Part shown: positions 16,239 through 24,964 of the stretch, one piece after another | Layout: each line of letters starts with the position of its first letter | Numbering within the stretch: the stretch's first letter is position 1 | NCBI GenBank assembly: GCA_964574325.1 | Contig: CAZNMY010000020.1 | Location: 1 to 64,000 of the forward strand | DNA length: 64,000 nt | DNA from: CAMDPA01 sp964574325 | GTDB taxonomy: Bacteria > Pseudomonadota > Alphaproteobacteria > Rhizobiales > Hyphomicrobiaceae | Direction of reading: 5' to 3' | The notes under the pieces: generated by a model | Database searches by the model: none | What the model was told of the DNA's origin: nothing | The model's input: the letters and a program-made list of their open reading frames with translations, nothing else | Made by a program: the position numbers and the translations under genes

Positions 16239-18182
16239 CTACTCCTTCATATCAGGCGCGGTCGCCTCCGCCTTCAGCATCGCGATCGCTTCGTCGAGCG
16301 GCATCACCTTGCTTTCCTGGCTGCCGAGCCGGCGGATCGAGACCGTCCGCTCCTCGGCCTCGCGCTTGCCCGCGACCAGCATGACCGGGATCTTCGCCAT
16401 GGAGTGCTCGCGCACCTTGTAGTTGATCTTCTCGTTGCGAAGATCCGTCTCGGCCTTCACACCGGCCTTGCGCAGCGCCGCGACGACCTCGTGCGCGTAG
16501 GGGTCCGCGTCCGACACGATCGTCGCCACCACGACCGGCACCGGCGCGAGCCACAGCGGCAGATGCCCCGCGCAGTTCTCGATCAGGATGCCCGTGAAGC
16601 GCTCGAGTGATCCGAACATCGCGCGATGGATCATCACCGGCGTCTTCTTCTCGCTGTGATCGTCGATGTAGAACGCGCCGAACCGTGCCGGCAGGTTGAA
16701 ATCGACCTGCGTCGTGCCGCACTGCCACGTCCGCCCGATCGCATCGCGCAGATGATACTCGAACTTCGGGCCGTAGAACGCCCCGTCGCCCTCCGCGATC
16801 GACGTCTTGATCCCCGGATGATCCTGGCTCATGCGATCGAGCACGCCTTTCATGGCGGCCTCCGCCTTGTCCCACAACTCGTCGGACCCGACGCGCTTTT
16901 CAGGCCGCGTCGCGAGCTTGATGTGAACGTCCTTGAAGTCGAAGTGATCGTAGATCGACAGCATGAAGCGGTTGATTTCGAGACACTGCTCCGCAATCTG
17001 ATCTTCCGTGCAGAAGATGTGCGCGTCGTCCTGCGTGAACGCGCGCACCCGCATCAGCCCGTGCAGCGCGCCCGACGGCTCGTAGCGATGCACGATGCCG
17101 AACTCGGCGATTTTCAGCGGCAACTCTCGATAAGAGCGCAAGCCGTGCTTGAAGATCTGCACGTGGCCCGGGCAGTTCATCGGCTTCAACGCGAAGACCC
17201 GCTCGTCCTCCGTTTCGGTCGTGAACATGTGCTCGTGGTACGTCTGCCAGTGACCAGACGTCTCCCACAGCGTCCGGTCGAGCAGCTGCGGCGAGTTCAC
17301 CTCGACGTAGCCCTCCATGTCGCAGCGCCGACGCATGTAGGCGACGAGCTTCTGGAACAACGCCCAGCCCTTGGGATGCCAGAACACCGTGCCGGGCGCA
17401 TCATCCTGGAAATGGAACAGGTCCATCTCGCGGCCGAGCTTGCGATGATCGCGCTTTTCCGCTTCCTCGAGCTGGTGGAGATAGGCTTTGAGCTCGTCCT
17501 CCGTCGCGAACGCCGTGCCGTAGATCCGCTGGAGCTGCGGGCCTTCCGAATTGCCGCGCCAATAGCTGCCCGAGAAACGCTGCAGCTTGAACGCCTTCCC
17601 GATCGCACCCGTAGATGTCATGTGCGGACCGCGGCACAAATCCAGCCACTCGCCCTGCTTGTAGATCTTCACGTCCTCGCCTTCAGGGATCGCGTCGACC
17701 AGTTCGACCTTGAACAGCTCCCCCTTCGCCCGGAAGAAATCCTTCGCCTTGTCGCGGCTCCACACTTCCTTCGTGAAGGCCGCGTTCTTCGCGATGATCT
17801 CCTGCATCTTCTTCTCGATGCGCGGCAGATCCTCCGGCACGAACGGCTCGGCCTTCGCGAAATCGTAGAACCAGCCGTTCTCGATCACCGGACCGATCGT
17901 CACCTGCGTGCCTGGAAACAGCGCCTGCACGGCTTCCGCCATCACGTGCGCGGCATCGTGCCGGATCAGCTCCAGCGCTTCCGCGTCCGTACGCGAAACG
18001 AATTTGACCTGTGCGTCCCTCGTGATCGGTTCGGCCGCATCGGCCAGCACGCCGTCGAGAACCATCGCAACCGTTCGCTTGGCCAGCGACGGCGCGATCG
18101 CCTTGGCGACGTCGAGCCCCGTCGAGCCGGAGGGAACCTGGCGCTGCGCGCCATCGGGAAACGTCAGCGTAACCGTCGTCAT
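16239..18182 (-). CDS. thrS: Threonyl-tRNA synthetase
   Basis: ThrS charges tRNA-Thr in the cytoplasm. The 647-residue protein has an N-terminal TGS domain (about 1-62) and an editing domain with the zinc/editing motif HDAAH (His75, His79). The class II catalytic core follows with MNCPGH, motif 2 (RYEPSGALHGLMRVRAF), the DDAHIF histidine, motif 3 (HRAMFGSLERF), and the anticodon-binding domain. The three zinc ligands of the active site (Cys in NCPGH, His in DDAHIF, His in motif 3) are present. The ATG at 18180-18182 follows AGGAG by eight bases and removes seven residues of an upstream possible start. Confidence 0.98.
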   Translation of the reverse strand: MTTVTLTFPDGAQRQVPSGSTGLDVAKAIAPSLAKRTVAMVLDGVLADAAEPITRDAQVKFVSRTDAEALELIRHDAAHVMAEAVQALFPGTQVTIGPVIENGWFYDFAKAEPFVPEDLPRIEKKMQEIIAKNAAFTKEVWSRDKAKDFFRAKGELFKVELVDAIPEGEDVKIYKQGEWLDLCRGPHMTSTGAIGKAFKLQRFSGSYWRGNSEGPQLQRIYGTAFATEDELKAYLHQLEEAEKRDHRKLGREMDLFHFQDDAPGTVFWHPKGWALFQKLVAYMRRRCDMEGYVEVNSPQLLDRTLWETSGHWQTYHEHMFTTETEDERVFALKPMNCPGHVQIFKHGLRSYRELPLKIAEFGIVHRYEPSGALHGLMRVRAFTQDDAHIFCTEDQIAEQCLEINRFMLSIYDHFDFKDVHIKLATRPEKRVGSDELWDKAEAAMKGVLDRMSQDHPGIKTSIAEGDGAFYGPKFEYHLRDAIGRTWQCGTTQVDFNLPARFGAFYIDDHSEKKTPVMIHRAMFGSLERFTGILIENCAGHLPLWLAPVPVVVATIVSDADPYAHEVVAALRKAGVKAETDLRNEKINYKVREHSMAKIPVMLVAGKREAEERTVSIRRLGSQESKVMPLDEAIAMLKAEATAPDMKE

Positions 18183-18593
18183 ATACGGGTCTCCTTCTCT
18201 CACTCGCTGCCAACCAACGCAGGTAAGATCGCCGCCTTTTGATCCCGGTCGCCCCTCTCGTCAAGCCTGCACGGCCGCTGCAATCGGTGCCCCTTAACGA
18301 TCCCCGCCGCTTAATGGCCCGTGTTCAGTCAAAATTGTGCCATGACTATTGGCCGAGTATGGCGCCACCGGATGGGGAAACGGATTTTCGGCTTCGCGCA
18401 GATCGGCCGCACGTGAACACGGGTGCGCCGCATTTCGGATGCGAATGGCCGCATGAGGATGGAGGTTGGGCTCGACACCAGGTCAGCCTCCGTTTACCAA
18501 AAGTTTGCAGGTTATGTCCTAGTGATCCTGCAGGCCCCTGCACGGTGATTTTCGGATCCGGCACGCGCCGGCGTTGTACTCGAGGGAGCGACC
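18183..18593. other. Divergent spacer between thrS and a TAXI-type gene
   Basis: This 411-bp region must contain the promoters for leftward thrS and the rightward binding-protein gene. On the minus strand TTGACG (near 18261-18266) is followed at the right distance only by a poor -10 (AAAAGG). I found no T-box-like or thrS-operator-like structure and no coding frame. The GGGAG ribosome-binding site for the rightward gene is at its right end. Confidence 0.4.
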
Positions 18594-19793
18594 ATGTTCA
18601 CGCGTCTTGTGGCAGCACTCTCCTTGTCGGCTTTGACGGGTTTCCTGTCGCTACCTGCGGCGGCACAGACCGAAAGCCCCGAGGATTTGACTAGAGAGCG
18701 CGGCACCGTTGTCGCCCAGCGCGCGACCGGTTCACAGCAGCGGCCGATTTCCGCCGCAGCCGTCGGCGAATCCCAGATCATCGAGCGTGCCAACGCATGG
18801 ACGATCGGCATGGCCGCCGGTCTGCCCGAAGGCACCTTCCTCCCGTTCGCCGCCGAGATTGCCCGAAACCTCAACCAAGGCAACGACCTGCGCATCCTGC
18901 CCATGGTCACGCCGGGGGCCACCGACAACGTTCGCGACCTGCTCTATCTCCGCGGCGTCGACATCGCGATCACCCACACCGATGTGTTCGACCACTTCCG
19001 CAACGTCGAGAAGATCAGCAACATCGAGCGCCGCGTGAACTTCGTCACGGGGCTCTACGTATCCGAGATCCATCTGGTGGTCCGCCCCGAGATCAAGACG
19101 TTGCAGGACCTCGCGGGCAAGAAGGTCGGTTTCCATGTCGCCGGCTCCGGCTCGACGACCACCGGCCCGATCGTGTTCCAGAAGCTCGGCGTGAAAGTCG
19201 AGCCGGTCTTCGTCTCCAACGCCATTGCGCTGGAGAAGATGAGGACCGGCGAACTCGCCGCCATCATCCACAACGGCGGCAAGCCCAACGGCCTCATCAA
19301 GAACTTCAGGAACGACGCCAATTTCCGGCTGATGGAGATCCCGTTCGACAAGTTCGACGAATTCTACGTCCCCTCCGTGATGTCGTCCACCGACTACCCG
19401 AACTTCATCAAAAAGGGCGAAAAGGTCGAGACCATCGCCGTCCCCGCCGTGCTGGCGGTCTACAACTGGCCCCGCACCTCCGACCGCTTCCGCCGGGTGT
19501 CGCGCTTCATCGACGCCATGTTCGATCGCTTCGAGAACTTCAAGGGCCCCGGCTACAACCCGCTCTGGAAGGACATCAATCTGGCAGCCCAGGTGCCGGG
19601 ATGGTCGCGCTATTGGGTCGCCGAAGAAAAACTGAAGGCGATCCAGGCGAAGACCGCCGCCGCGCCCCAAGCCTCTGTCGATATCCAGCTGGCACGGCAG
19701 CAGGCCGCCCGCGCTGCTCCCGGCGACGCTGCGACCCAGGAAAGGCTCTTCCAGCAGTTCCTCGAATGGTCGAAGGGCCAGACGAAGCGGTGA
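18594..19793 (+). CDS. TAXI family TRAP transporter substrate-binding protein
   Basis: TAXI proteins are periplasmic receptors for TRAP-type importers. The 399-residue product has a signal peptide (cleavage near AAA-QT at about residue 25). The TAXI fold motifs are GMAAGLPEGTFLPFAAEIA (about 72-90), LAGKKVGFHVAGSGST and NWPRTSDRF. A C-terminal stretch of about 50 residues rich in Ala and Gln extends beyond the binding domain. The ATG follows GGGAG. No TRAP membrane subunits are nearby, so it is an orphan receptor. It shares the strand with the downstream Pro-rich protein, 91 bp away, and may be co-transcribed with it. Ligand unknown. Confidence 0.88.
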   Translation: MFTRLVAALSLSALTGFLSLPAAAQTESPEDLTRERGTVVAQRATGSQQRPISAAAVGESQIIERANAWTIGMAAGLPEGTFLPFAAEIARNLNQGNDLRILPMVTPGATDNVRDLLYLRGVDIAITHTDVFDHFRNVEKISNIERRVNFVTGLYVSEIHLVVRPEIKTLQDLAGKKVGFHVAGSGSTTTGPIVFQKLGVKVEPVFVSNAIALEKMRTGELAAIIHNGGKPNGLIKNFRNDANFRLMEIPFDKFDEFYVPSVMSSTDYPNFIKKGEKVETIAVPAVLAVYNWPRTSDRFRRVSRFIDAMFDRFENFKGPGYNPLWKDINLAAQVPGWSRYWVAEEKLKAIQAKTAAAPQASVDIQLARQQAARAAPGDAATQERLFQQFLEWSKGQTKR

Positions 19794-19884
19794 TGACGAA
19801 GCGGTGATGGAGACGAAGCGCTGGTCGAACTGCTGACGCGCTGAAGGGTGGTTGGCGGGGGCCGACGGGAACAGGAGGGCTGGG

Positions 19885-21084
19885 ATGGCGTCCAAAGGTC
19901 AAGCACGCGGGGGCTCGTTGCTCGCGCTGGCGATAGGCCTGCTTCCGCAGGTGCCGATGGCGCCCGCGGTGTTGGCCCAAACCCCGCAGCCACAGGGCAG
20001 CGCAACCGAAAATCCGGCATCGAAGCTCGGCATCCGCGTCGCGCCCGTGATCCTCGCCGAGCCCGAAGTCGAAACCTCGATCAAGATCCAGGTCGGCCCC
20101 GACAATTCGATCCCCCGTCAGACGTTCCTTCGCCTGCGCGGTATGCCGCTGGCCGCCAAACTCTCCGAAGGTCACGTCGTTTCGCCCGGCGTCTGGGCCG
20201 TGCCGCTCGCGGCTCTGCCGTCCCTGCGCCTGCTCGCGCCGCTGTCGAGTTCCGGCCGGACGGAAATCCATATGTCGCTCGTCGGCGTCGACGGCGGCGT
20301 GCTCGCCGAAACCCGATCCTCGCTCGTCGTCGCACCCGCCTGGCTGCTCGGCTCGAGTGGTCAGCGCCAGGACGTAACCCGCGCCGTGCCCCAGAGCCGG
20401 CCGGAGTTGGCGGCAACGCCCCCTCCGCCTGTCACGCCGCCGCCGGTCGCCTCCCCCGTCGTCGAAGCCCGAGCCGTACCGGCCGTGATCGAGCAGCCGC
20501 GCGCTCCCGCTCCCCCGCCGCCGCCGCCCGTAGCGATACCGGCACAGAAGGCTTCACCGGTTGCGAAAGCACCGCCCGCGCCCGTCGCGGCCACTCCCGT
20601 CGCGCCGTCCCCCGTCGCGCCTTCGCCGCAGCCTGCAGCCCGCCCTGAAACGCAGGCCCCCGTCGTCGCCGCGTTGCCACCCGCAGCAGCCCCCGTCGCG
20701 CCGGCCCCGAAGGCCCCACCGCCACCGGCGGCCAGAGCCGTACCGTCTCCCGCCCCCGCGGCCGTCGCACCGGTCCCGAAGGCTCCCCCTCAGCTCACCG
20801 CCGCCGATCGCCAACGCGCCGACTCCATGATCCAGCGCGGTGATGCGTTCTGGCGTCAGGGTAACTTCGCCGCCGCGCGCCAGTTCTTCCGCCGCGCCGC
20901 CGACATGGGTCTGGCCGCCGGCGCACTCCGCATGGGCGCCACATACGATCCCGTGGAGTTGTCGAGCATCGCCGTCGTCGGCCTCGAGCCCGATCCGAAG
21001 GAAGCCGCGATCTGGTACGAGCGCGCCCGCGAATTGGGCGCCCCCGAAGCCAGCGCCCGCCTGTCCCGGATGCCGTCGCGCTGA
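19885..21084 (+). CDS. Exported Pro/Ala-rich protein with C-terminal Sel1-like region
   Basis: The 399-residue product has an N-terminal signal-like segment (ALAIGLLPQVPMAPAVLAQ, cleavage near LAQ at about residue 32) and a folded domain to about residue 170. A long Pro/Ala/Val-rich linker (about 175-305) follows, then a C-terminal helical module with RGDAFWRQGNFAAARQFFR and AAIWYERARELGAPEA, which is Sel1/TPR-like. The ATG at 19885 has AGGAGG seven bases upstream; an in-frame ATG at 19852 lacks a site. Such proteins usually scaffold envelope complexes. The downstream DegP-like gene is convergent. Confidence 0.72.
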   Translation: MASKGQARGGSLLALAIGLLPQVPMAPAVLAQTPQPQGSATENPASKLGIRVAPVILAEPEVETSIKIQVGPDNSIPRQTFLRLRGMPLAAKLSEGHVVSPGVWAVPLAALPSLRLLAPLSSSGRTEIHMSLVGVDGGVLAETRSSLVVAPAWLLGSSGQRQDVTRAVPQSRPELAATPPPPVTPPPVASPVVEARAVPAVIEQPRAPAPPPPPPVAIPAQKASPVAKAPPAPVAATPVAPSPVAPSPQPAARPETQAPVVAALPPAAAPVAPAPKAPPPPAARAVPSPAPAAVAPVPKAPPQLTAADRQRADSMIQRGDAFWRQGNFAAARQFFRRAADMGLAAGALRMGATYDPVELSSIAVVGLEPDPKEAAIWYERARELGAPEASARLSRMPSR

Positions 21085-21115
21085 ACATCGGCGGCACCCG
21101 CCGACGACAGGCTGC

Positions 21116-22564
21116 TCACCCACCGACCTGCAACTGCAGCGTCTGGTCGCCGCGCCGGATCGCCATCAGCCAGACCCGCTGCGGCTCGGCCAGCACGCGA
21201 TCGAGATCGTTCACGTTCCCGATCGCCTGCCGTGCCACCTGCTGCACGATATCGCCCTGGCGGAACCCGAGCCGCGCCGCCGTCGAACCGCTGCGCACGG
21301 ACACGATCACCACGCCCGCTTCCGCGTCGATGCCCATCAGATCGGCGACCGCGGGCACCAGATTGCTCACCCGCGCGCCATCGAGAGGATGCCGTCCGGA
21401 GAGATTGCGCACGTCGTCCTTGCCCGGCGGCGGCGGCACCGCGACCGCAACCGGCAGCGTCAATTGCCGGCCGGCGCGCAGAACCCTCAACTCCGCGCGC
21501 TTACCGATCCCGCGCGTGGTCAGCCGGTAGAGCGCCGACCGGGGATCGGCGACCTCGAATCCGTCGACGCCGATGATGACGTCTCCCGCCTTCAGGCCGG
21601 CATCGGCAGCGGGACCGGACGTATAGACCCGCGTCACGAACGCACCGGCCACTCGCGTCAGTTTGAACTGCTCCGCGATCTCGCGCGTCACCGGCTCGAG
21701 CCGCGCGCCGAGCCATGGCCGCTCGACCTTGCGCCCGCTCACCGCGCTGTCGACGTAGAGCTTCACGAGATTGGACGGAATGGCGAAGCCGATGCCGACC
21801 GAGCCGCCCGACCGTGAGAAGATCGCCGTGTTGATGCCGACGAGCCTTCCTGCCATGTCGACCAGCGCACCGCCCGAGTTGCCCGGATTGATCGCCGCAT
21901 CGGTCTGCAGGAACACCTGCGCATCCGAACTCGAAACCTCCGTGCGCGCCAGCGCCGAAATGATGCCGCTGGTCACGGTCTGACCGACGCCGAACGGGTT
22001 GCCGACGGCGAGTACGAGATCGCCGACCTCCACCCGGTCGCTGTCCTCGAACTCGACGAATGGAAACTTGGTCCCATCGCCGGAAATCCGCAGCACCGCG
22101 ATGTCGGACTTCTCGTCGGACACCATCACCTTGGCATCGAATTCGCGCCGGTCCGCCAGCACCACCCGCACCTCGCCGGCCTCGCTGCCCTTCACCACGT
22201 GGGCATTGGTGACCATGATGCCGTCGGCGTTCACGATCACGCCCGAACCCAGCGAATTCTGGATGCGCTCCTGCGGCATGCCGAACATTTCGCCGAACAA
22301 CCGGCCGAACACCGGATCGTTGGCGAACGGCGAGTTCTGCGTCTGCACGCGACTGCGCACATAGACGTTCACGACGCCGGGCACGACGCGCTTCACGATC
22401 GGCGCGAACGAATATTGCACGGCTGTCCGCGTCGGCGGCGGCTCTCGCTGCGCTGCCGCCGGCGGCATCACGGAATCGAGCCCCGTCCCGATCAACGGCG
22501 CCGCGACCGCCGCCAGGAACAGCCCGAGACCCAAACCCGGCGCGGTGATTGAGCGACCCGACAT
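21116..22564 (-). CDS. DegP/HtrA-type serine protease with two PDZ domains
   Basis: A periplasmic protease and chaperone of 482 residues. An N-terminal signal or anchor precedes a trypsin-like domain with the complete triad His122 (TNAHVV), Asp154 (KSDIAVL) and Ser230 (NPGNSGGAL). PDZ1 is at about 280-370 and PDZ2 at about 390-475. These proteases degrade misfolded envelope proteins. The linker between the PDZ domains is Pro-rich. The N-terminal hydrophobic stretch followed by AAAQR could be cleaved or kept as a membrane anchor. I do not assign degP, degQ or mucD because paralogues cannot be separated by eye. Confidence 0.93.
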   Translation of the reverse strand: MSGRSITAPGLGLGLFLAAVAAPLIGTGLDSVMPPAAAQREPPPTRTAVQYSFAPIVKRVVPGVVNVYVRSRVQTQNSPFANDPVFGRLFGEMFGMPQERIQNSLGSGVIVNADGIMVTNAHVVKGSEAGEVRVVLADRREFDAKVMVSDEKSDIAVLRISGDGTKFPFVEFEDSDRVEVGDLVLAVGNPFGVGQTVTSGIISALARTEVSSSDAQVFLQTDAAINPGNSGGALVDMAGRLVGINTAIFSRSGGSVGIGFAIPSNLVKLYVDSAVSGRKVERPWLGARLEPVTREIAEQFKLTRVAGAFVTRVYTSGPAADAGLKAGDVIIGVDGFEVADPRSALYRLTTRGIGKRAELRVLRAGRQLTLPVAVAVPPPPGKDDVRNLSGRHPLDGARVSNLVPAVADLMGIDAEAGVVIVSVRSGSTAARLGFRQGDIVQQVARQAIGNVNDLDRVLAEPQRVWLMAIRRGDQTLQLQVGG

Positions 22565-22690
22565 GACAAGCCCTTCTGCTTCGAACCCTACCCGATGACC
22601 GCGCCTGCATAGGGCAAGTCTGCCCCGCCGCTCACCACGTTCAATAGAGGCGCTGCACGACGATTTGAAGTCCCCGCAGGCGCACCGTCG

Positions 22691-23767
22691 TCACGCGTCC
22701 CCGCGCACTTCCCGCCACAGCCCCAGCTTTTCCTGTGCGACGCGGTCGGAGAAGCTGAAGAGCACGCATTCTTCCTCGCCCACGATCCTGTGCGGCATCC
22801 AGCATGGCACCGCCAGGATGTCGCGCGGCTTGAACGCGATGCGCTGTTCATCTCCCGCCTCGCCCACGACCAGCGTCCCGCGCCCCTCGACCGGCGAGAT
22901 CACGACGTTTTCCGTCGTCCGGTAGGTCTTGGTCTCGAACCCCTTCGGCAGCAACTGCAGGAAAGTCGATATCGTCGGCATCGCACTGCCGCCGGTGGTC
23001 GGATCGATATAGGTGAGCTTCAGCCCGCAGAACGGATCCCACTCCTGCGCCGCCCTGAGCTTCTCGAGCGCCGCCCGCGAACGATCATAGGGATAGGAGA
23101 AGATCGGCGACTCGAGCCTGGTCCAGCGCTCGTTCACCGGCCTCATGTTGGCGCCGAAGCGGGCCTGGCTGTCGCCCACGGGACGGCTCAGAGGCGCCCG
23201 GTCTGCCGGATAGTGATCGAAGAACATCGCCCCGAACGTCGCAACCATCGGGATATCCAGGCCGTCGAGCCAGAAATACGGCCCTTCGCCGTCGTGGCCG
23301 TGATCGTGCCCATGATCGTGCCCATGATCGTGCCAGGCATCGGACGGCGTGATGATGAAGTCGCCCGGCCGCATGATCGATTTCTCGCCGGCCACCGCCG
23401 TCCACGCGTCGCCTTTGCCCTCCAGGATGAACCGCAATGCCGCCGGCGAATGCTTGTGCGCGGGCGCGCATTCCCCGGGCAGGATCATCTGCACCCCGGC
23501 ATAGAGCGACTCGAGGATGCGGTGCGATCCGTTCAGCCCCGGGTTCTCGAGCGTCAGAACGCGCCGGTTCGCCTCCTGCGCCGTGATGAGCCCGCCCGCC
23601 TCGATCAGCGCCGGCCTGATGACGTCGTCGAAATCCCATAGATGCGGCCGCGACCGCACCTGGTCCTCCGGACGCGGCGGCACCAGCCGCGTCGTCCACA
23701 ACGGCGACGTATCGAACCCCGCGACCTTCTTGTAGAACGCTTCCCGGCGAGCCGCGTTGTCCACCAT
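22691..23767 (-). CDS. Gentisate 1,2-dioxygenase with expanded HDHG repeat
   Basis: This bicupin Fe(II) enzyme cleaves gentisate to maleylpyruvate in aromatic degradation. The 358-residue product shows the first-cupin ligands His104 and His106 (HKHSPAALRFI) and the third ligand region at WHDHG (from His146). The second cupin has GRGTLVVGE and WMPHRIVGEEE. Normal members have a single HDHG followed by N or G; here it is repeated as HDHG, HDHG, HDHG, HDG. The ATG at 23765-23767 has GGGGAG upstream; a GTG one codon earlier is unlikely to be the start. No maleylpyruvate isomerase or fumarylpyruvate hydrolase is adjacent, so its pathway context is missing here. Confidence 0.92.
   Translation of the reverse strand: MVDNAARREAFYKKVAGFDTSPLWTTRLVPPRPEDQVRSRPHLWDFDDVIRPALIEAGGLITAQEANRRVLTLENPGLNGSHRILESLYAGVQMILPGECAPAHKHSPAALRFILEGKGDAWTAVAGEKSIMRPGDFIITPSDAWHDHGHDHGHDHGHDGEGPYFWLDGLDIPMVATFGAMFFDHYPADRAPLSRPVGDSQARFGANMRPVNERWTRLESPIFSYPYDRSRAALEKLRAAQEWDPFCGLKLTYIDPTTGGSAMPTISTFLQLLPKGFETKTYRTTENVVISPVEGRGTLVVGEAGDEQRIAFKPRDILAVPCWMPHRIVGEEECVLFSFSDRVAQEKLGLWREVRGDA
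23301..23334. repeat. 12-bp tandem repeat inside the gentisate dioxygenase gene
   Basis: The unit TGATCGTGCCCA occurs in nearly three perfect consecutive copies on the plus strand (23301-23312, 23313-23324, 23325-23334), with a degenerate unit before it. On the coding strand each unit adds four residues HDHG. Because the unit is 12 bp, copy-number changes keep the reading frame. It sits directly at the metal-ligand loop of the first cupin domain. Confidence 0.85.
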
Positions 23768-23919
23768 CACACAAACTCCCCGGCCTTGAACGGCGGCGTA
23801 TTCGAGCAGCCCACCCGAACGCCTCTACGCATCAGTTTAGGCACACCTGTCGGCCCGCGCCACCCCATCGCCGCACCCTGAACAAAGCCCATGGGATTAC
23901 AGGGAAATTTACAAATTTC

Positions 23920-23950
23920 TTGCTTTTGGCGCCTGCCGCGCCCATATAAG
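23920..23950 (+). promoter_or_regulatory. cspA promoter and long leader
   Basis: TTGCTT (23920-23925) and TATAAG (23945-23950) are separated by 19 bp in an AT-rich patch that stands out from the GC-rich background. Transcription from here would give a leader of about 140 nt before the cspA ATG at 24100. Long structured leaders are typical of cold-shock genes. The spacer between the divergent gentisate dioxygenase (from 23767) and cspA is 332 bp and holds nothing else I recognise. Confidence 0.55.
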
Positions 23951-24099
23951 CCGCACGCGCACTTGGAAATCGGAGTGCTCGAACTCACAGCTTGGTCTTG
24001 GCTCACACGCGCGTCGCTTGTCTGTCTTTCCCAAATTCTGAGATCACCGATGCCGCCGGCGCGGCGTCCGACTAGAAAAGTGTTGGGAAAGGAACCGAC

Positions 24100-24312
24100 A
24101 TGCGCATCAATGGCACCGTGAAATTCTTCAATTTCACCAAAGGTTTTGGGTTTATCACTCCGGACACCGGCGGCCAGGACGTTTTCGTTCATGCCACCGC
24201 ATTGGAATTCGCCGGCATTTCGAACCTCGCCGAAGGTGACAAGGTGAGCTTCGTCCTCGAGGACGACAAGAAGGGCCGCGGCAAGAAGGCAGCTCAGATC
24301 GAGCGCCACTAG
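24100..24312 (+). CDS. cspA: Cold-shock protein, CspA family
   Basis: CspA-family proteins are small OB-fold RNA/DNA chaperones that melt secondary structure in mRNA. The 70-residue product starts MRINGTVKFFN and shows the RNP1-like motif KGFGFITP (about residues 14-21) and the RNP2-like motif DVFVHATAL (about 27-35). Length is typical. The ATG has AAAGGA upstream. The leader is about 140 nt. A small conserved ORF and infA follow on the same strand, the arrangement seen in other alphaproteobacteria near cold-shock genes. Confidence 0.96.
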   Translation: MRINGTVKFFNFTKGFGFITPDTGGQDVFVHATALEFAGISNLAEGDKVSFVLEDDKKGRGKKAAQIERH

Positions 24313-24458
24313 GAATTGTTCTGTCACGGACGGGGAGTTGGCGACAGCACGGTTCCCCATCCGTCGAACGAAACACGGCGATTGTTTTCCGAAACGGCAA
24401 ATGCCGGAATTCGACGCCGAATACGAATGACACGAGGTGCATTGGCCCGGAGGTTGTT

Positions 24459-24662
24459 TTGGTCGGCCATAAATTCAAAGTAGGCGAAACGGTGGTTTTC
24501 ATGCCCAGCCGTTGGTCCATGCGGGCGCGCTCAGGCGCGTGCCAGGTGATCAGGCTGCTCCCCGCAGACTCGGGTGAAAACCTCTATCGCGTGAAGTGCG
24601 CGAGCGAGCCGTTCGAGAGAATGGCCCGGGAGAGCGAGCTGACGCAGACCCCCACCGGCTGA
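24459..24662 (+). CDS. Small conserved hypothetical protein, TTG start
   Basis: A 67-residue basic protein: MVGHKFKVGETVVF, then RARSGACQVIRLLPADSGENLYRV with an ending MARESELTQTP, quoted in parts. The pattern FKVGETVVF...YxVIRLLP...YRVK...RVxRESEL is one I have seen as a recurring small family in Hyphomicrobiales, without known function. The start must be TTG at 24459; no ATG lies in frame before the conserved region and GGAGG is five bases upstream. It is translated in the cspA-infA strand and may be read through from cspA. Confidence 0.65.
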   Translation: MVGHKFKVGETVVFMPSRWSMRARSGACQVIRLLPADSGENLYRVKCASEPFERMARESELTQTPTG

Positions 24663-24964
24663 GACCCTCTGAGCCGTCGGTAGCTGCGGTCCGCGGTTCC
24701 ACAGGCGCTTCGACGGCTGACACAGCCCTCGGGGAGCGCCGTCGGCCCGGTTCCATTCACCCTGTGCCGCCAGAATGTTCCAGAATGTTCCGGACATCCG
24801 CGCAAATCTGCTGGTGAAATTCGCCTGAATTCGCTACGCCGTAGGCCAGAGGTTGTCCTCCCTCCGCACCGGAGGGGGCGGCCACCGCAGGACGAGTAGC
24901 CTCGAGCGGCCCGAAGGCCCTCGGCAAGAGCGGGAAAACACCCGCAGAAACAAGGACAAGACGC
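24663..24964. other. infA upstream region with a 10-bp direct repeat
   Basis: This 302-bp spacer precedes infA. At 24771-24790 the decamer CAGAATGTTC occurs twice in direct succession, which could be a tandem regulator site. At 24860-24876 a CCCTCC...GGAGGG hairpin sits in what would be the infA leader. I found no strong -35/-10 pair. No open frame has coding character. Confidence 0.45.

Noticed and set aside
23290..23340. A CRISPR-like repeat
   Set aside because: The units are contiguous 12-mers without spacers and lie inside a coding frame.
24771..24790. A LexA box of the alphaproteobacterial type (GTTC-N7-GTTC)
   Set aside because: The two GTTC elements here are separated by six bases, not seven, and the neighbouring genes are not SOS genes.
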